Part shown: in pieces, positions 12,480 through 24,800 of the stretch | How positions within the stretch are numbered: position 1 is the first letter of the stretch | Layout of the letters: each line of letters begins with the position of its first letter | Assembly (NCBI GenBank): GCA_030142905.1 | Contig: JASJOG010000461.1 | Coordinates: forward strand, 1-64,000 | DNA length: 64,000 nucleotides | Reading direction: 5' to 3' | Source of the DNA: Heliopora coerulea | Taxonomy: Eukaryota; Cnidaria; Anthozoa; Scleralcyonacea; Helioporidae | Translations under genes and position numbers: made by a program | The notes under the pieces: generated by a model | Seen by the model: only the letters and a program-made list of their open reading frames with translations | Told to the model about the DNA's origin: nothing | Database searches by the model: none

Positions 12480-12790
12480 GTGCTTTGACAGCCTACCCAA
12501 CAAATTCGATTCCTTGTCCATTCAAGAATTTGATTTCATAAAAACCACATTTGGTGCTACGATTTACAATTTTGATTTGACTTCTCCTGCACATGTTTTG
12601 ATATTTAGTCCATCTCATTTGATATCTTATGAATTCGATTTGGCATCGTACGAATTTGATTTTATTTTGACATCTCGTGAATTTGATTGGACATCTTACG
12701 AATTTGTTCTGACGTCCGGTAAATTCAGTTTGACCAATCAGGAATTCGATGTGACCAGTGACGATTTTTTATTAACAATTGTGTAGAAGG
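12480..12790 (+). repeat. Degenerate 21-bp tandem array
   Basis: About 7-10 units of 21 bp built on GAATTTGATTTGACATCT follow each other, clearest at 12640-12770. Because 21 is a multiple of three, the array stays open and would read as a seven-residue Y-E-F-D-x-T-S repeat, but no protein context supports coding. It resembles in design the subterminal arrays of the element at 6621-8294 and may be one end of another such transposon, ending near ACAATTGTGTA at 12775-12785. Confidence 0.6.
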
Positions 12791-13202
12791 AAAACAGCTG
12801 ATGCACCTTGATGTCACCAGACACATTTTAAAGACGTTTTCCACTTCTGTCGATGTTAGCCCATCACAACCTAGGTGTCTCGGCCTGCTTTGTCTTCGCC
12901 ATCCTGTAATTTTCGCAACGAGCAATCATATGTCTTAGTTTCAAAATGAAAAGTCATTACTTGTTGAGCTATTTCGTTTGCAACAGACAAGTTGTGGTAT
13001 TATACGTAAAATGTTCAGCTACAGCAAGTAGACTAGTTATTATCACGAAAAAACTGGATGACACTCGAAACTCGTCCAAAATAGGTGGCGCATCGATTTA
13101 TTCCATACCTTTGGGAACCAGAATTTATATATTTGAAAAAAAATCTCGAGTGTCAGAATCTTAATATTCTAAGATCCAACCAAGACCAGTTGCTAAAAAT
13201 GC

Positions 13203-13285
13203 ACCTCTTAGGCCTCCGGTTGCGAATCGAATCCGCGACTCAGTGAATCTAGTGCAGCGCTCCGCTCCATCTGAGCTACGAAGGC
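13203..13285 (-). tRNA. tRNA-like sequence, probably pseudogene or SINE head
   Basis: On the minus strand a 7-bp acceptor stem (GCCTTCG with CGGAGGC), a box A-like TAGCTCAGATGG and a GCTC/GAGC D stem are followed by a box B-like GATTCGATTC. The anticodon arm does not pair properly and the T stem has mismatches, so this is likely a tRNA-derived pseudogene or SINE head rather than a working tRNA. Confidence 0.5.
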
Positions 13286-14443
13286 CCTAGGCAAGAGCTT
13301 CCTACTAGTTCTGCACAAGATTTGCAGGGTCACGGGCTACATTCCCATCATAAGATCGACAGTATTGGGGAAACAAACGGCCTTCTCTCAAATCGGTTGG
13401 TCTTTAAGTTACGCAGGTCTTAAGTGCGGTCTCATAGCCCAGTTGAACACCTTCTTATTCTGGATTGCAAGATTGAATTTAGCGACTCTTTTCAAAGATT
13501 ATTTCTACTTGATCAAATTTCTGACCATTGGAATGCAAGGGTAGTCGGCGTATGTAGGTTTCCTACCTATAGAATGAGATTTAGTCAAATGTAAGTTACA
13601 TCGTCATGTTAGTCAGACTTAGATTATTATCTAAATCTTGACTCAGTTTCTTAGGATATTAGATCTGAAAAAACTTTCAATTTTTAATGTGACTGATAAT
13701 TTAAATATAATGTTGTGCTATTAAATATGAGTGAAACAAATTTGTTTTGCGTACGTGTTGATTTCAGATATGCATTGCATGACTACTTTTAATAAACTGA
13801 AACTGGTTGGCTTGTTTGTATTAAGATTCCCCTTTATCAAAATTCTAATGATGTTCACAACGAAATGCGGAAGCTAATCTACCGATATCCCGTGTTTTAT
13901 TATTTTTTTAAGTTTCTATTATTTGAAGTTTGATTTAAATTATTTTCTACAAACTACTTCATATGGTCAGACGCTAGTAAACAATAGGTCTTCCCAGTTT
14001 TTAAACCAGAAGAAAGCTTTTCGACTTTTGGATTATCGCACATTAAATTTCAATAGATTTACCCAAAGGTCTCTTGGTAAAACCGTATGATATACGTGAG
14101 GAAATGTAAAGGTGATCTGTATGACCTGTATGACCTGTACCTGCATGAAATGCGAGCCAGTATAACATAAAGGAAAATAAGGAGCTTCGGAGCTCTAGAT
14201 GGCTTGGCAGGAGAAGCAGTGATTGTCGATTTTCCTACCACTCTCTTCAATATAAATACAAAACGAAATTTTTCCCATAGGTGGTAAGTCAACTGATTCT
14301 TCTGACCACCTCTCGCTACCCTAACAAAATCAAACCATCATTTGCACAGCCTTGATCAGGTGTTAATTGGAAGAAGTAATTACTAAAAATAAAAGTTGTG
14401 CGATTTGAACTAAAGCCACCACATAAAGTAACCAATTTCTTAC
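13286..14443. other. No gene seen
   Basis: AT-rich sequence downstream (in the minus direction) of the Ig exon. I looked for a transmembrane or second Ig exon here and found none. A short TGACCTGTA tandem repeat lies near 14115-14140. Confidence 0.45.
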
Positions 14444-14788
14444 CCAGAACGATGACAAGAATGTCAGATGTTTGAGGATTAGTATCACTAGGAGGAAACA
14501 CACGAATTGAAATCCTATATGTTCCATTATGATTAATGGTCACATTTTGTAAAACCAGTGTAGCTGGCCTTACGACACTGATTCCAGAAAATGTGTCATT
14601 TAATACTGTTTCTCTAGCAGGAGTTAAAAATGCCAGTCGTTTGAATGACCCTGGTTCACCAGTTTTGCTGAACTGCCACTCCACTAAAAAAACTGTAGCT
14701 GAACAAAAATTGTAACTCCATGGTAACGTGACATCTGTCCCGATAGAAATGAAAGTAAAATTGCCGAAAGTTGGAAGGGTGATCTCGG
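14444..14788 (-). CDS. Ig V-like domain exon of an Ig-superfamily surface protein
   Basis: This is a single exon of a cell-surface immunoglobulin-superfamily protein. On the minus strand a polypyrimidine tract ending TTATTTCTAG precedes base 14788 and GTAAGA follows base 14444. The exon is 345 bp and starts and ends in phase 1, the usual arrangement of Ig-domain exons. Its frame is fully open. It begins E-I-T-L-P and has the V-set signature T-D-V-T-L-P-W-S-Y, then V-E-W-Q-F-S (the core Trp), several N-x-T/S sites and N-H-N-G-T-Y-R-I-S in the F-strand position. The F-strand Cys is replaced by I-S, so the canonical disulfide is doubtful. The ligand is unknown. An upstream C2-like exon (15275-15523) is in the same orientation and phase. 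Confidence 0.72.
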
Positions 14789-14814
14789 CTAGAAATAAGC
14801 AGAATGAAAAAAAA

Positions 14815-15204
14815 AATTACTTATTGACGAATTGGCATCTTTTCCTTTCTTTAATTACTGAGTCATCGTTTGCAATTCAACAGAAACGTCTTTCATCTGA
14901 ATGAAATTCAGAGCAAATATTTTGCTCCGAAAACACGACGTGATGAACTTTTTACCTGATAGCTCTCCTTATTTGCCACTCGACCAAATGCAAGTAACTC
15001 AGATCATTTGTAAGATGTCCCCCAGTAAAACAAATGCATTGGTATTAAAAATCACTACTTGTAAAATTCTCTTATCAAATACATTAACCTTTTGTGAACT
15101 GTCAATCAATCATTTTATTTCCATCCAATGTTCATTTATTCACATGTCAAAAACATGTTTTCGCAACGTCGGCTTTACGCCTGATACAACCCTCAGAATG
15201 TATC
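14815..15204. repeat. Direct repeat copy A (390 bp)
   Basis: Nearly identical to 15948-16337 in the same orientation, offset by 1,133 bp; only scattered single-base differences are visible. It lies in the putative intron between the two Ig exons. Open frames within it (from 14901) are shared with copy B but have no recognisable domain. Confidence 0.9.
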
Positions 15205-15262
15205 TGTTACACAAACATGCAATTTCTTCATCTTCTTTAGAAGTGACAGATCCAGATACAAG
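15198..15262 (-). pseudogene. Partial duplicate of Ig exon 5' part
   Basis: About 60 bp almost identical to the 5' part of the Ig exon at 15275-15523 (S-G-S-V-T, K-E-D-E-E-I-A-C-L-C-N) is fused directly to the end of repeat copy A. The rest of the domain is missing. Confidence 0.72.
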
Positions 15263-15274
15263 TCAACATTGTAC

Positions 15275-15523
15275 TTTTAACTTTCACTTCGATCGTTTTT
15301 TCATCTGTTAAATTGTGACTTTTAACTGTGCATTTGTAAATTCCTGCGTCTTTCTGGCTAACCCTTCATCACAACATTGTTTCCTTTAAATATCCCACAC
15401 CGTCGATCACGTTGCTATTTTTAGACCAGGATGCTGTAGGAAGAGGGTTTACACTTGTACCGTTACACAAACATGCAATTTCTTCATCTTCTTTAACAGT
15501 GACAGATCCAGAACAATTCGTAA
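15275..15523 (-). pseudogene. Ig C2/I-like domain exon with two stop codons
   Basis: On the minus strand CTACTGCAG precedes base 15523 and GTACAA follows base 15275, giving a 249-bp phase 1-1 exon. The frame reads a small Ig domain: N-C-S-G-S-V-T-V-K-E-D-E-E, then I-A-C-L-C-N-G-T with the B-strand Cys, a Trp in A-S-W-S-K, and D-A-G-I-Y-K-C-T-V-K with the F-strand Cys. Between them, two adjacent TGA codons (15366-15371) interrupt the frame, so the exon cannot code through as it stands. It lies upstream of the V-like exon at 14444-14788 in the same orientation and phase, so both plausibly belonged to one receptor gene. A sequencing error or an unusual splice would be the alternative to a pseudogene. 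Confidence 0.62.
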
Positions 15524-15947
15524 CTGCAGTAGGCCACATTAGACCAAATACGGATTAGCAGTAGCATTAGTTTATCATACAGTTCGTAATTTAACACTTC
15601 GACGACGGATATCTGTCCAGCTCACGTAATCACCAATGTAACCCACAAATTAAGTATGTACAGCCTCTCGAGTGAAGATATGTGAAAATCCTTCGAAACG
15701 AAAACTGTACACTTCTCAAAAATCGGAATATTCCCTTAATACTAAAAGTTTGATAAAGTTTCTTAATCTCACAGAAATCACTTCTTCCTATATCGATCGG
15801 TAAATCTTTTTTATTTTCACGGATTAAATTCAGTCCAACAACGAACTTCCCAAGCAAACTTGATTTTAATATTTGCAGTAATCCTCGACACCTTCCATTT
15901 CTCCGGCTCTTTGTCGGTCGCAAATGAAATGTTTCTCTCATCCTTGA

Positions 15948-16337
15948 AATTACTTAATGACGAATTGGCATCTTTTCCTTTCTTTAATTACTGAGCCATC
16001 GTTTGCAATTCAGCAGAAACGTCTTTCATCTGAATGAAATTCAGAGCGAATATTTTGCTCCGAAAACACGACGTGATGAACTTTTTACCTGATAGCTCTC
16101 CTTATTTGCCATTCGACCAAATGCAAGTAACTCAGATCATTTGTAAAATGACCCCCAGTAAAACAAATGCATTGGTATTAAAAATCACTACTTGTAAAAT
16201 TCTCTTATCAAATACATTAACCTTTTGTGAACTGTCAATCAACCATTTTATTTCCGTCCAATGGTCATCTATTCACTTGTCAAAAACATGCTTTCGCAAC
16301 GTCGGCTTTACGCCTGATACAGCCCTCAGGATGTATC
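15948..16337. repeat. Direct repeat copy B (390 bp)
   Basis: Second copy of the repeat at 14815-15204, same orientation. The copies diverge abruptly after GTATC. It lies upstream, in the gene direction, of the broken Ig exon. Confidence 0.9.
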
Positions 16338-16758
16338 CAGCTTAAAGCCTCCATTCTCGGGCATTAACTCTTAGTTTTTGTTGACTATAACTTTTTAAAC
16401 TTACGCTTTTATAGTCCTATAAAAGTTGGATAACAAATCCAATTACATTTCACGGATAGTAGAATAATATGAACGCGATTATCCTGGAGGGAGTGAACAA
16501 GGAGACTAATATGTCTAGGGATATCGGTCTAGAGTGGAGAAATCACTGGCGATTTCGCCAGTTTTGGTGCAAACTATACTCAACAGCCAGCAAACGCTTT
16601 TGTCCGACAATCGACATTTGTCAGCGATTAAAATTTGTTAAATATCCTGCTGACAACTGACTAAACATTCACATTCTCATTTCAGCACTTCAGAAAATAC
16701 GTTTCGACAATTTATCGGGACGCCAGACGAGTGGTTTGATACTGGCCAGATTGTGATA

Positions 16759-17765
16759 CAGTAAACCCCCGTTTATCGCGGTAGTTACCTTCCAAACCCT
16801 ATCGCAATAGGTGAAAATCCGCGATATAGTGATACTGTATATAAAAACCTTTTTTATATAGCCCAATACTTGCAATACCCCTCCCACATGCTTTAAACAC
16901 ATTTAAACTTATTGAAACATACTTTTTAAACATAGTAGAAACATATTTGCAACCATAAAGAGAGAGAGAGAGAGAAAGAGAAATACACTATGTAATGGAA
17001 TTTTTAAACACATTTTTTGATGCACAGTACAGTACAGTATACAGTAATAACAGTAATGTAACATTATTACAGTATTGAGTTAGTTTGATAATGCACTACT
17101 GTACACGGTAATGATAAAATTAAAGTCACGCACACACACATAAATTATGCTAAGCAACAGGGCGGGATGCTGCGTTAGTGCGTTAGCAGCAGCCAATCAG
17201 CGCCTACGAGAACGGAAAGCACGCTCTAATTGGTTGCGTTTCTGTCTTAGCCAGTGACGTGCGTGTAAGAAAGATTTTGTATTTCGCGATACGTATACGG
17301 TAACATACGCCAGACTCAACCGACTCAACTCACTCTCTATCTGTCTATCTATCTGTGTATGTGTGTGTGGGTGTGTGAAACCAGAGTCTTTGACTTGTGT
17401 ATGCCTGTATGTATTTATTTATGAATTACTATACAGTACAGTTTTACTTAGAAAACTCTCTCTCTCTCTATTTGTGAGTGTGTGTGTGTGCGAAACCACA
17501 GTTTTACTTAGAAAATCATTTTATTTACACTGTATATACACTGTATATATATATATATTTTGCATTTAATAACGATTTAGTATAGAAAATTTAGTATATT
17601 TCATCGTAAATAGTTGCAAAAACTAATAAAACAATGACAACTGTGAGCGGCGGATATCGCTATGTCCGAGAATTTCGACGATATCAAATTAGATATGTTC
17701 TAAAGAAAAACCCGCGATGTTGCGGGTCCGCGACAAATGAACCGCGATGTAGTGAGGGTTTACTG
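16759..17765. mobile_element. Non-autonomous TA-flanked element (pogo/Tc1-like)
   Basis: The ends are inverted: CAGTAAACCCCCGTTTATCGCGG at the left and CCGCGATGTAGTGAGGGTTTACTG at the right, each flanked by TA (16757-16758 and 17766-17767). The 1,007-bp interior has no transposase but holds GA, CA and TA microsatellites and several CAGTA repeats. Size, ends and TA site fit a MITE of the Tc1/mariner/pogo group. Confidence 0.75.
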
Positions 17766-17767
17766 TA

Positions 17768-20231
17768 CTGTCTTATGACTCATGGAGCGGGACACTCAAG
17801 GTCGTTGTAGCTATGGGGGGGTTTAACCCCCCGAACTCCCCCCGGCTACGCCACTGTTTGCCGCAACGTAATATTTAGGATACAGTAAGCATTTGCCATA
17901 TTTTGATCAAGTTTTAGTATAAACAAACCATTTTATTTGAAAAATCCACGAATTTCACAGGCTATCCAACGTGAATTTTATGGACTAAAATGCAACTTGA
18001 TTAACCCTCAAGATCATCTTCTATCACAAATTGACCAATCAAATTGACAAAATTTATGATAAATTGCATAATCCGCCTTCTTTTTCATGAGCGACGGTAG
18101 ACTAGGGCTTCACCTTCGATGACTATCCGTTCAAAGAAAAGTAAAGTTGTCTAGTTGTTACTTATAAACTCGAGTGGAGGTTAAAGAGAAAGGAAATATG
18201 GCTGTGAGAACCCGAGCCGATGGGCAAGTGCTAAAATCAGGACTACCGACTCCAACTGAGTAAAAAACACCTCCAAATTTCACCACTTATTAATCTGTAA
18301 TTAAGTGAAAAGTACAACTTGTACGGTTACTTTGGAAAGGAATTGTTTGGTTATCAATTCTAAATTTCGAAATATGACGAATTTTGTAATGATATATTTT
18401 CTAGTGATGTACAGGGTCGCACACTGATCACGTATCACGATTTATGCAAACGTTACTCGCGCAGCGACGTGCAATCTCCTATACCTAACAGAACATTTTT
18501 TAAAGAGAGTGAAGATCTTTACCTTCTAGACGAACTGGATATAAAACCAGTAATTGGAACATACCAAATATGCTGAAGGTTATAATCATCTTTACCAACA
18601 CACGGCCACAGAACACAGTGTAAAAAAGTTGAATTAATCAGTCACACCTACTAAATCAATCAACAGCCTGCTAAGATAACTGAATTATATACTGTACATT
18701 TCTTTTGAACGCATCTCGTAACACGCTGGTACAAATCCCTGGAGCGCCTTCTTCATGATTTCCATTTGGACCAGGTTATACAAGTTCTTTGTTTGTATTT
18801 GTAGTTAAAACATTTTGCACGGATTCATTGGGAGTTTTAGCAGATTGGGGGGTGTCAACGGCATTAAAAAAATTTGCCCACGTTTCATAATAATCATCAT
18901 CATAATAATAATAATCTTTTATTTAATCACGATATTAAGTACAGCACAGCTGAAGTGGTCGTGAACGTACTAATTAAAGATAAGAAATAAACCTTATGCT
19001 ACCCTAAAAAATTCTGAATATAATTATTTTTTAAGGCAGTGTAACTGCCTAAAAGTCTAAAATTGTTTTCTAAAGAATTTCATAAGATTATCCCTTGACA
19101 CCCTACAGATTTTTTCATATAATCTGTCTTGAATTTTGGAAGTTTTAAACAATTTACTTTTCTAAAATTAGAAACTTCCTCTCTCTTCGCGAATAAATTA
19201 TGAAGCGTCAATGGGCGTCGATCCACACGCAGAAATGCGGATGAACAGATACGATCAGGCCACTGTGAGCTCCGCCAAAGGAGAAGTGTAAACCTTCTAA
19301 GCGAGATCTGGAGCAAACGTTTTAAAATATTAAGTCTCTGAAATGCATTTGTGAATTAGAACTTTGTTTTAGCAAATTCTACACTTAACATTTCTGCAGA
19401 AACGAAGCTGTAAATCTTGCGATTTTACGACAGCTTCTAATATTTTAAAATTCATAAACAAAAAGTCTACAAATTTTGCTATTACTCGACAATTGGAATA
19501 CCAAATGCGGCTCAGTTAAGGATTTGCCATTTGGACAAGCAAGGACAATGCACTGTATGGCAACATCGAGGCAATGATAAGACAAACCGCACTGTTTTGT
19601 CCAATTCATTACAGAATACGATTTTTAATTTGACAGCAAACTAAAATGTTGAGGAGGGGGGAACAATTGATATATTGTTCTCTTCCTCTCGAACTGTGTG
19701 GGACATGTCCCCATGTTCCACACCATTTGACCAAAACTGCACGTCAGTGACGTTGTAATGAAGTGTGGATTTCTGGGGGTGGTGGGTTTTTTGGAGGGGG
19801 TTTTGGGTGTACCTCTAGTTCATCACTTCAAAATGAAATAAAAAGCAGAAAAAGAAGAGATGGCTGATTTTGAGTGTAAGAAGAGTTAAAAGCCATTTCA
19901 AATGATCTTTTAGGCCGTGGAAAAAAACTTTCATGACGAGTCGTGCTATAGCCCGATATATACCCACAGTTCATCTCCAGTTTACAAACCAAGCGGTTTC
20001 AGTAAAAAAAAGTCCAACCTTTACCGTTAGTAGATGAAAAAATTCACATCCACAACTTTCAAATTTGTGGATGTGTATATCGAAGACAACGTGAATTCGA
20101 GTGAACTCCTTGAACAACGTGACTTTGGTTCTGAAGGTGTATTTATTACATGAAGAACTCAATCGGTTAAGTCTGATAACCGCTGACCAATGGTATATTT
20201 CACATTCAATTTTCTTTCGTTATCTTCTTCT
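17768..20231. other. No gene seen; one short GC-rich palindrome
   Basis: Mostly AT-rich DNA. At 17810-17865 a G-run and C-run palindrome ends in GGCTACGCCACTG, typical of short hAT-like MITE termini. An AAT microsatellite lies near 18893-18918. No coding region is supported. Confidence 0.45.
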
Positions 20232-20481
20232 TCTGTATATATAAATTTGGAGCATCACGACGTTTGTCTGTTACCTTAAGACTCCAGAACCACAAGACTT
20301 ACAGAAGATTCAATTACATATTCGAACTCACCATGACTGGATGAGTAACATTAGCGATCAATACCTCAGAAAAAATGACTTAAATATGATAGCTAACATA
20401 CATATGTTGCAACCATAATCATTTCCTCAAGAATAACCATCCTGGAATGATCCCGGACAAAGCCCGGGTACCCTGGCTAGT
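20232..20481 (+). mobile_element. Possible Helentron-like non-autonomous element
   Basis: The segment begins TCTGTATATATAAATTTGG and ends with a GC-rich hairpin (CCCGGACAAAGCCCGGG) followed by TACCCTGGCTAGT. A T/A-rich start plus a 3' hairpin and CTAG-type end are features of Helentron-related short elements. It has no inverted ends and no visible target duplication. The call rests on end sequence resemblance only. Confidence 0.38.
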
Positions 20482-20978
20482 TGAGTTTTATGGAGGACTT
20501 GTTTTATTTTTGGCGTCGTCAATTATGTCTCAGAAGCCAGTTTCTTACAAATTTTTAGCCATGAATTAATGATGAAGTGAGCTACGTGTGATCCCTATTA
20601 ATTTAGCCTGTCGCAACTCCATTTACAATAGTAGAGAATTCCCTCATTGGGTGGCTTTTTTTATACTCGTGTTGATAAGCGATCTCCGGTTGCGCTATGG
20701 TGTAATATCAAAAGCGTGTTCGATATGAAACTAGAGACAAAGTTTTAGGTCATTTATTGAAAACATTGAAGATTAACTCGGTGCCTTATAAAACAGTACG
20801 CATCTTGCACAAGCTCTGATTGAACGAGTCTCATTTTCTCCGTGAGTACAGAGACACCAAATAACATACGGTCTTAAATATAGGTTACATACATGGCATA
20901 ATCTCTCAAGTAATTTAATGTCGGGAATCTGTCTTGGAAATTATTTTTACAGATGATGTCATCCGTGTAGAAAAAAGG

Positions 20979-21027
20979 TGACGTCATTTTCGTTTTGTGT
21001 TTGAGCGCAGAGACCTGGATGACGTCA
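20979..21027. promoter_or_regulatory. Two consensus CRE motifs
   Basis: TGACGTCA occurs at 20979-20986 and 21020-21027. The octamer is the CREB/ATF site, but a similar block occurs near 38297-38304, so it may simply be part of a dispersed repeat. No gene starts nearby. Confidence 0.25.
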
Positions 21028-21042
21028 CGAAAAGTTAATTGA

Positions 21043-21562
21043 GATTACGTCATTTAAGGAATACTAAATTTTCGTGTTTGAATACTGTGACCCAAACACT
21101 CGGGATGTTGCGAGATTTGTAAAAAGCGTAAAAAAACCAAGAGGGGCTAGGCAAAAATTTTTAGCTTTTTGATAGTCCTACAACAGCCCAAGTGTTTGGA
21201 TCATTGTATACAAACACGGAAATTCACTTGGTATTTCTTTCATAAAATAACGGCAGACCAAAAGCAGTTAACTTTATTAACACATTAATGAAGCGAGAAA
21301 TTCACATGAAGGTCAACCACCAGTCAGATAAAAACTTTAGAAGATCGAACCCCAGGCCAAAAATCAGAGGTGGAGCAAGGAATTCCCTGACTCTGGGGCT
21401 AAACCAGGGAGGGCAGAACCAAGCCCCTTTTATAATTTTCTTATTTGAAGATCGGAAAGATCATGTTAATTTTCTTAAGAACAATCACAACAACTGACTA
21501 GGAGCGGTTTACTTTTAGATTTGACAGGAAGAAAAAAGTCTGTTATCTTTTCTTGGCTGGAA
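21043..21562 (+). repeat. Inverted repeat partner of 40716-41230
   Basis: About 520 bp matches the complement of 40716-41230 almost throughout. Inside it, 21070-21225 is itself a small MITE-like unit: its two ends are inverted versions of CGTGTTTGAATACTGTGACC and the interior is A/T-rich. Confidence 0.85.
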
Positions 21563-21639
21563 AGATTTGGGAGATTACATCAAAAACCAGACAAAATCGA
21601 ATAAATGGGAGATTGTTTAGTAATGTCAGATAAGAGACA

Positions 21640-21690
21640 TATGCGGACGTATACGGACGTATACGTCCGTAGACATATAATAGACGTATG
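21640..21690. repeat. Short palindromes of GGACGTATAC
   Basis: Overlapping units around CGGACGTATACGTCCG form a perfect 16-bp palindrome, with a further partial unit on either side. Confidence 0.5.
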
Positions 21691-21877
21691 AGCCCACAGT
21701 AGCGGTTTTGGATCCCTGCTAAAGTACAGTTTTTCACAACTGTTATCTAGAGATTTTCAGACTAGCCGTGCATTCTCACAAGAGTGCGTGGCGCGAACAA
21801 GGCTGTCTAGCCAAGATGTCAAAATTAGTGTTCAAGAAGGTACCCAATGTAGTGACGTTTCTAAAATTTGTATTGTA

Positions 21878-24800
21878 CAGGGTTCGTACGCCACCTGGAA
21901 ATCCTTGAATTTTGGGAATTTTTAGTCAACGCCTTGGATTCCTTGAAAAACGGGAGATTTTCGTTTTGGGTCCTTGAAAAATCCTTGAATTTTCAGTTTG
22001 CAGATCTGTAAGGATAACTTGGTCTCGGTTGGCGGGAAATAAATTATTTGACTGCTGGTTTTTTTGTCATCCCTGGATAGGCTTGTACAGATTGTGCTCG
22101 GCATCTTTTTGGCAACTTATTGTGTTTGGAGCAACTTTTTATGGGCCCAGCAACTTCAAGCAATTTTCTCCGCCAAAAGCATAATTTTAGGAAATTTTTA
22201 GTGAAAACTAGGGAAGAAGTGAAGAACGTGTTTTGTATTTGTATTTTCCCGAATAATTCGGGCCGAAACCAGATTAGGCGATCACTGAATTCAGCCCGAG
22301 TCCCGACAGTAAACAACTGAGCCAGCCATACACCATTCCAGCGGATATTCCATTTAGCTTAAGTTAGTAGAGCAACCATTTTGAATTTGAAGTTCATAAC
22401 TATGGCAGATCAAGGCGAAGACGATCAGAAAATTGTACCTGGAAATGATCCCATTGCTGAGGCAGTGAATGCTGGGGCAAGCTTTAAGGTTCCTGAAAGT
22501 GCTGCAATAAGTCGGAAGCGAAAATTAAATGTTAACAGCGGAAAATACAGACAACGAGGACTGGGAGGTATCGAAGCTACAACAGTAAAAAGTAAAACGT
22601 GTGCGTCGGATAGATTGAAAGATTTTCCTAAACAACATTTGGCTGTTGTAGAAAGAAAATTAAGATGTAATGCATGCAGTGAAATTCTTTTTCTGAAGAA
22701 AAGTTCTATTGAAAAACATGTTAAATCAAGAAAGCATCTAAGCGGAGTGGATAGTATTGCGAAAAGCAACAAAGACAACGAATCTATCGTGCGGTGTTTG
22801 AAAAAGCAAGACAAGCTTAAAATGAGTGGTTCTATACTTCCTCAAGAAAAAAGAGTGTTTCGCTTTGAGTTGGTAGAGTGTTTCGTTAGTGCTGGAATAC
22901 CACTATCGAAAATTGATGACCTTCGTCCATTCCTTGAGAAACATGGCTACTGTCTGACTGTCAGTGGTCATCTTAGGGAGCTCATCCCTTCGATACTCGA
23001 AAAGGAAAAAGAAAAAGTTAAAAGTGAGCTCCAGAATGCCGAGGAGGTATCTATTACGGCACAACTAGATTAGGAGAGACTCTTGCTGTTGTCATCCGTT
23101 TTGTACAAGAAAACTTAAAGCCTACTCGGCGTCTCGTACGGCTTCAAGTTCTTGCTAAGGCATTAAAAGCCGAAGAATTAGCCCAGAGACTGATGTCTTA
23201 TGTAGCTGTTGATCATCATTTTTGCCCAAACATGTTAATAGCAGCGATCAGAGACGGAGCCTCAGTGAATGGAGCAGCCTCGCGTCAGCTGTTATTTTTT
23301 TATCCAAACATGATGGACATTGTGTGCTCTTCTCACACCATTGACAATGTGGGTGATCATTTCCAATTTAGAGTCCTAGATAGTTTCACCCGTTACTGGG
23401 TGAGTCTATTTTCTCGTAGCCACACAGCCCGATTATTATGGAAAGAGAAAACTGGGGTTTCCATGAAATCACACAGTGAAACGCGATGGTGGAGCAAATG
23501 GGAGATCCTGAATCAGGTATCTGATTTCTTTGGCGATGTTGAGCCTTTCCTTAGGGAAAATGAGAACATTTGTCCTGCAAATCGTCAGCATCTATTGGAT
23601 ATAATAAATGATCCTCGAGATCTACAAGACCTGCGTTTAGAGCTAGCAACCATCGTTGATGCTGGAGTTCACTTTTTTAAAGCTACCTACTTCCTCGAGG
23701 GTGACGGGCCGCTGATCTTCTGCTACGAGAAACTGGTAGCTGTTTCGCAAGCTGTTGCTGTTGGTTATTATCCATGCACTACTGCAGTTGCTCGAGGAAT
23801 TGCTTCCGGTAATGCTGCTCTACAAAACCAGCTTGTGGCTCAAGCGAGAGCATGCATTCAGCCCGGCTTGAATTTCTTTCAACAAAAATTCAGTGAGCAG
23901 TTTCACACAGTAGCTCGTACCTTTAAGGTAGCACGACTTTGCTGTCCTATTCAAGTTCAAGTTCTCAAACCAACGGCAGATTTATTGGAAGAGTTCAGAA
24001 ACTACCCCTTTCTAAATGATGATAACTGCATTGCAAACTTAGCTCAGGAGCTACCAGCCTATCTCGCTGCTGCTGAAGGTGTAAATGTATCAACCGAAGA
24101 TGAAAAAGTGGATTGGTGGGCAGCACACCTTGACACTCTTCCTAACTTCAAAAAGCTGCTACTTATCCAGCCTAGCTCTGCTACCGCTAAAAGGGTATTC
24201 AGTCTTCTAAACACATTCTCTTCCCAACAAGAGCATACACTCGAAGATTGCCTCGAAGCATCTGTAATGCTTAGATATAACAACAGTCAGAGGAAGTAAA
24301 ACTGTGAAACATGACCATCTCAAGCCAATAAAATTGCTTTATAGTTTTTATCAGGTTTTATATAATATATATAGTTATTATAAGGCTTAATAATTATGCA
24401 ACTGCAAAACTGCATGTTAATTGTTAAATAATTGATGTTACAGTGTATGTGTCAGAACTGAGAATTCATTTTTTCTTGTAGTTTTTAATAATGTGGAGGC
24501 TTAGCCTCCTTAAATAAAGTTTCTGTTCTGTTCATTCAAGTCAATCGGGTGGCATAAGCAACTGTTACACAATTTAAATTTTGCTAGATCGAGTAGAGGC
24601 AGTTTAAAATAGGTTATATCTTGCTTTGTGCTCTTTTTTGTGAGCAACTTTTCACATTTTAGGAGCAACTTTTTCAATTTTCGGGCAACTTTTGGGCAAC
24701 GTTTGAGTATTTTTAGAGCACAATTCCAGCATTTTCGTAGCACAATCTGTACAAGCCTATCCCTGGAGCACTTTCGTTGCTGCATTGCACTTCCCCCGCG

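Noticed and set aside
12478..12786. Protein with a seven-residue repeat
   Set aside because: The open frame is forced by a 21-bp tandem repeat; there is no start context, second exon or known family.
14901..16345. Two similar ORFs (136 and 103 codons) as paralogous genes
   Set aside because: They lie in a 390-bp direct repeat and owe their similarity to it; composition and context give no coding support.
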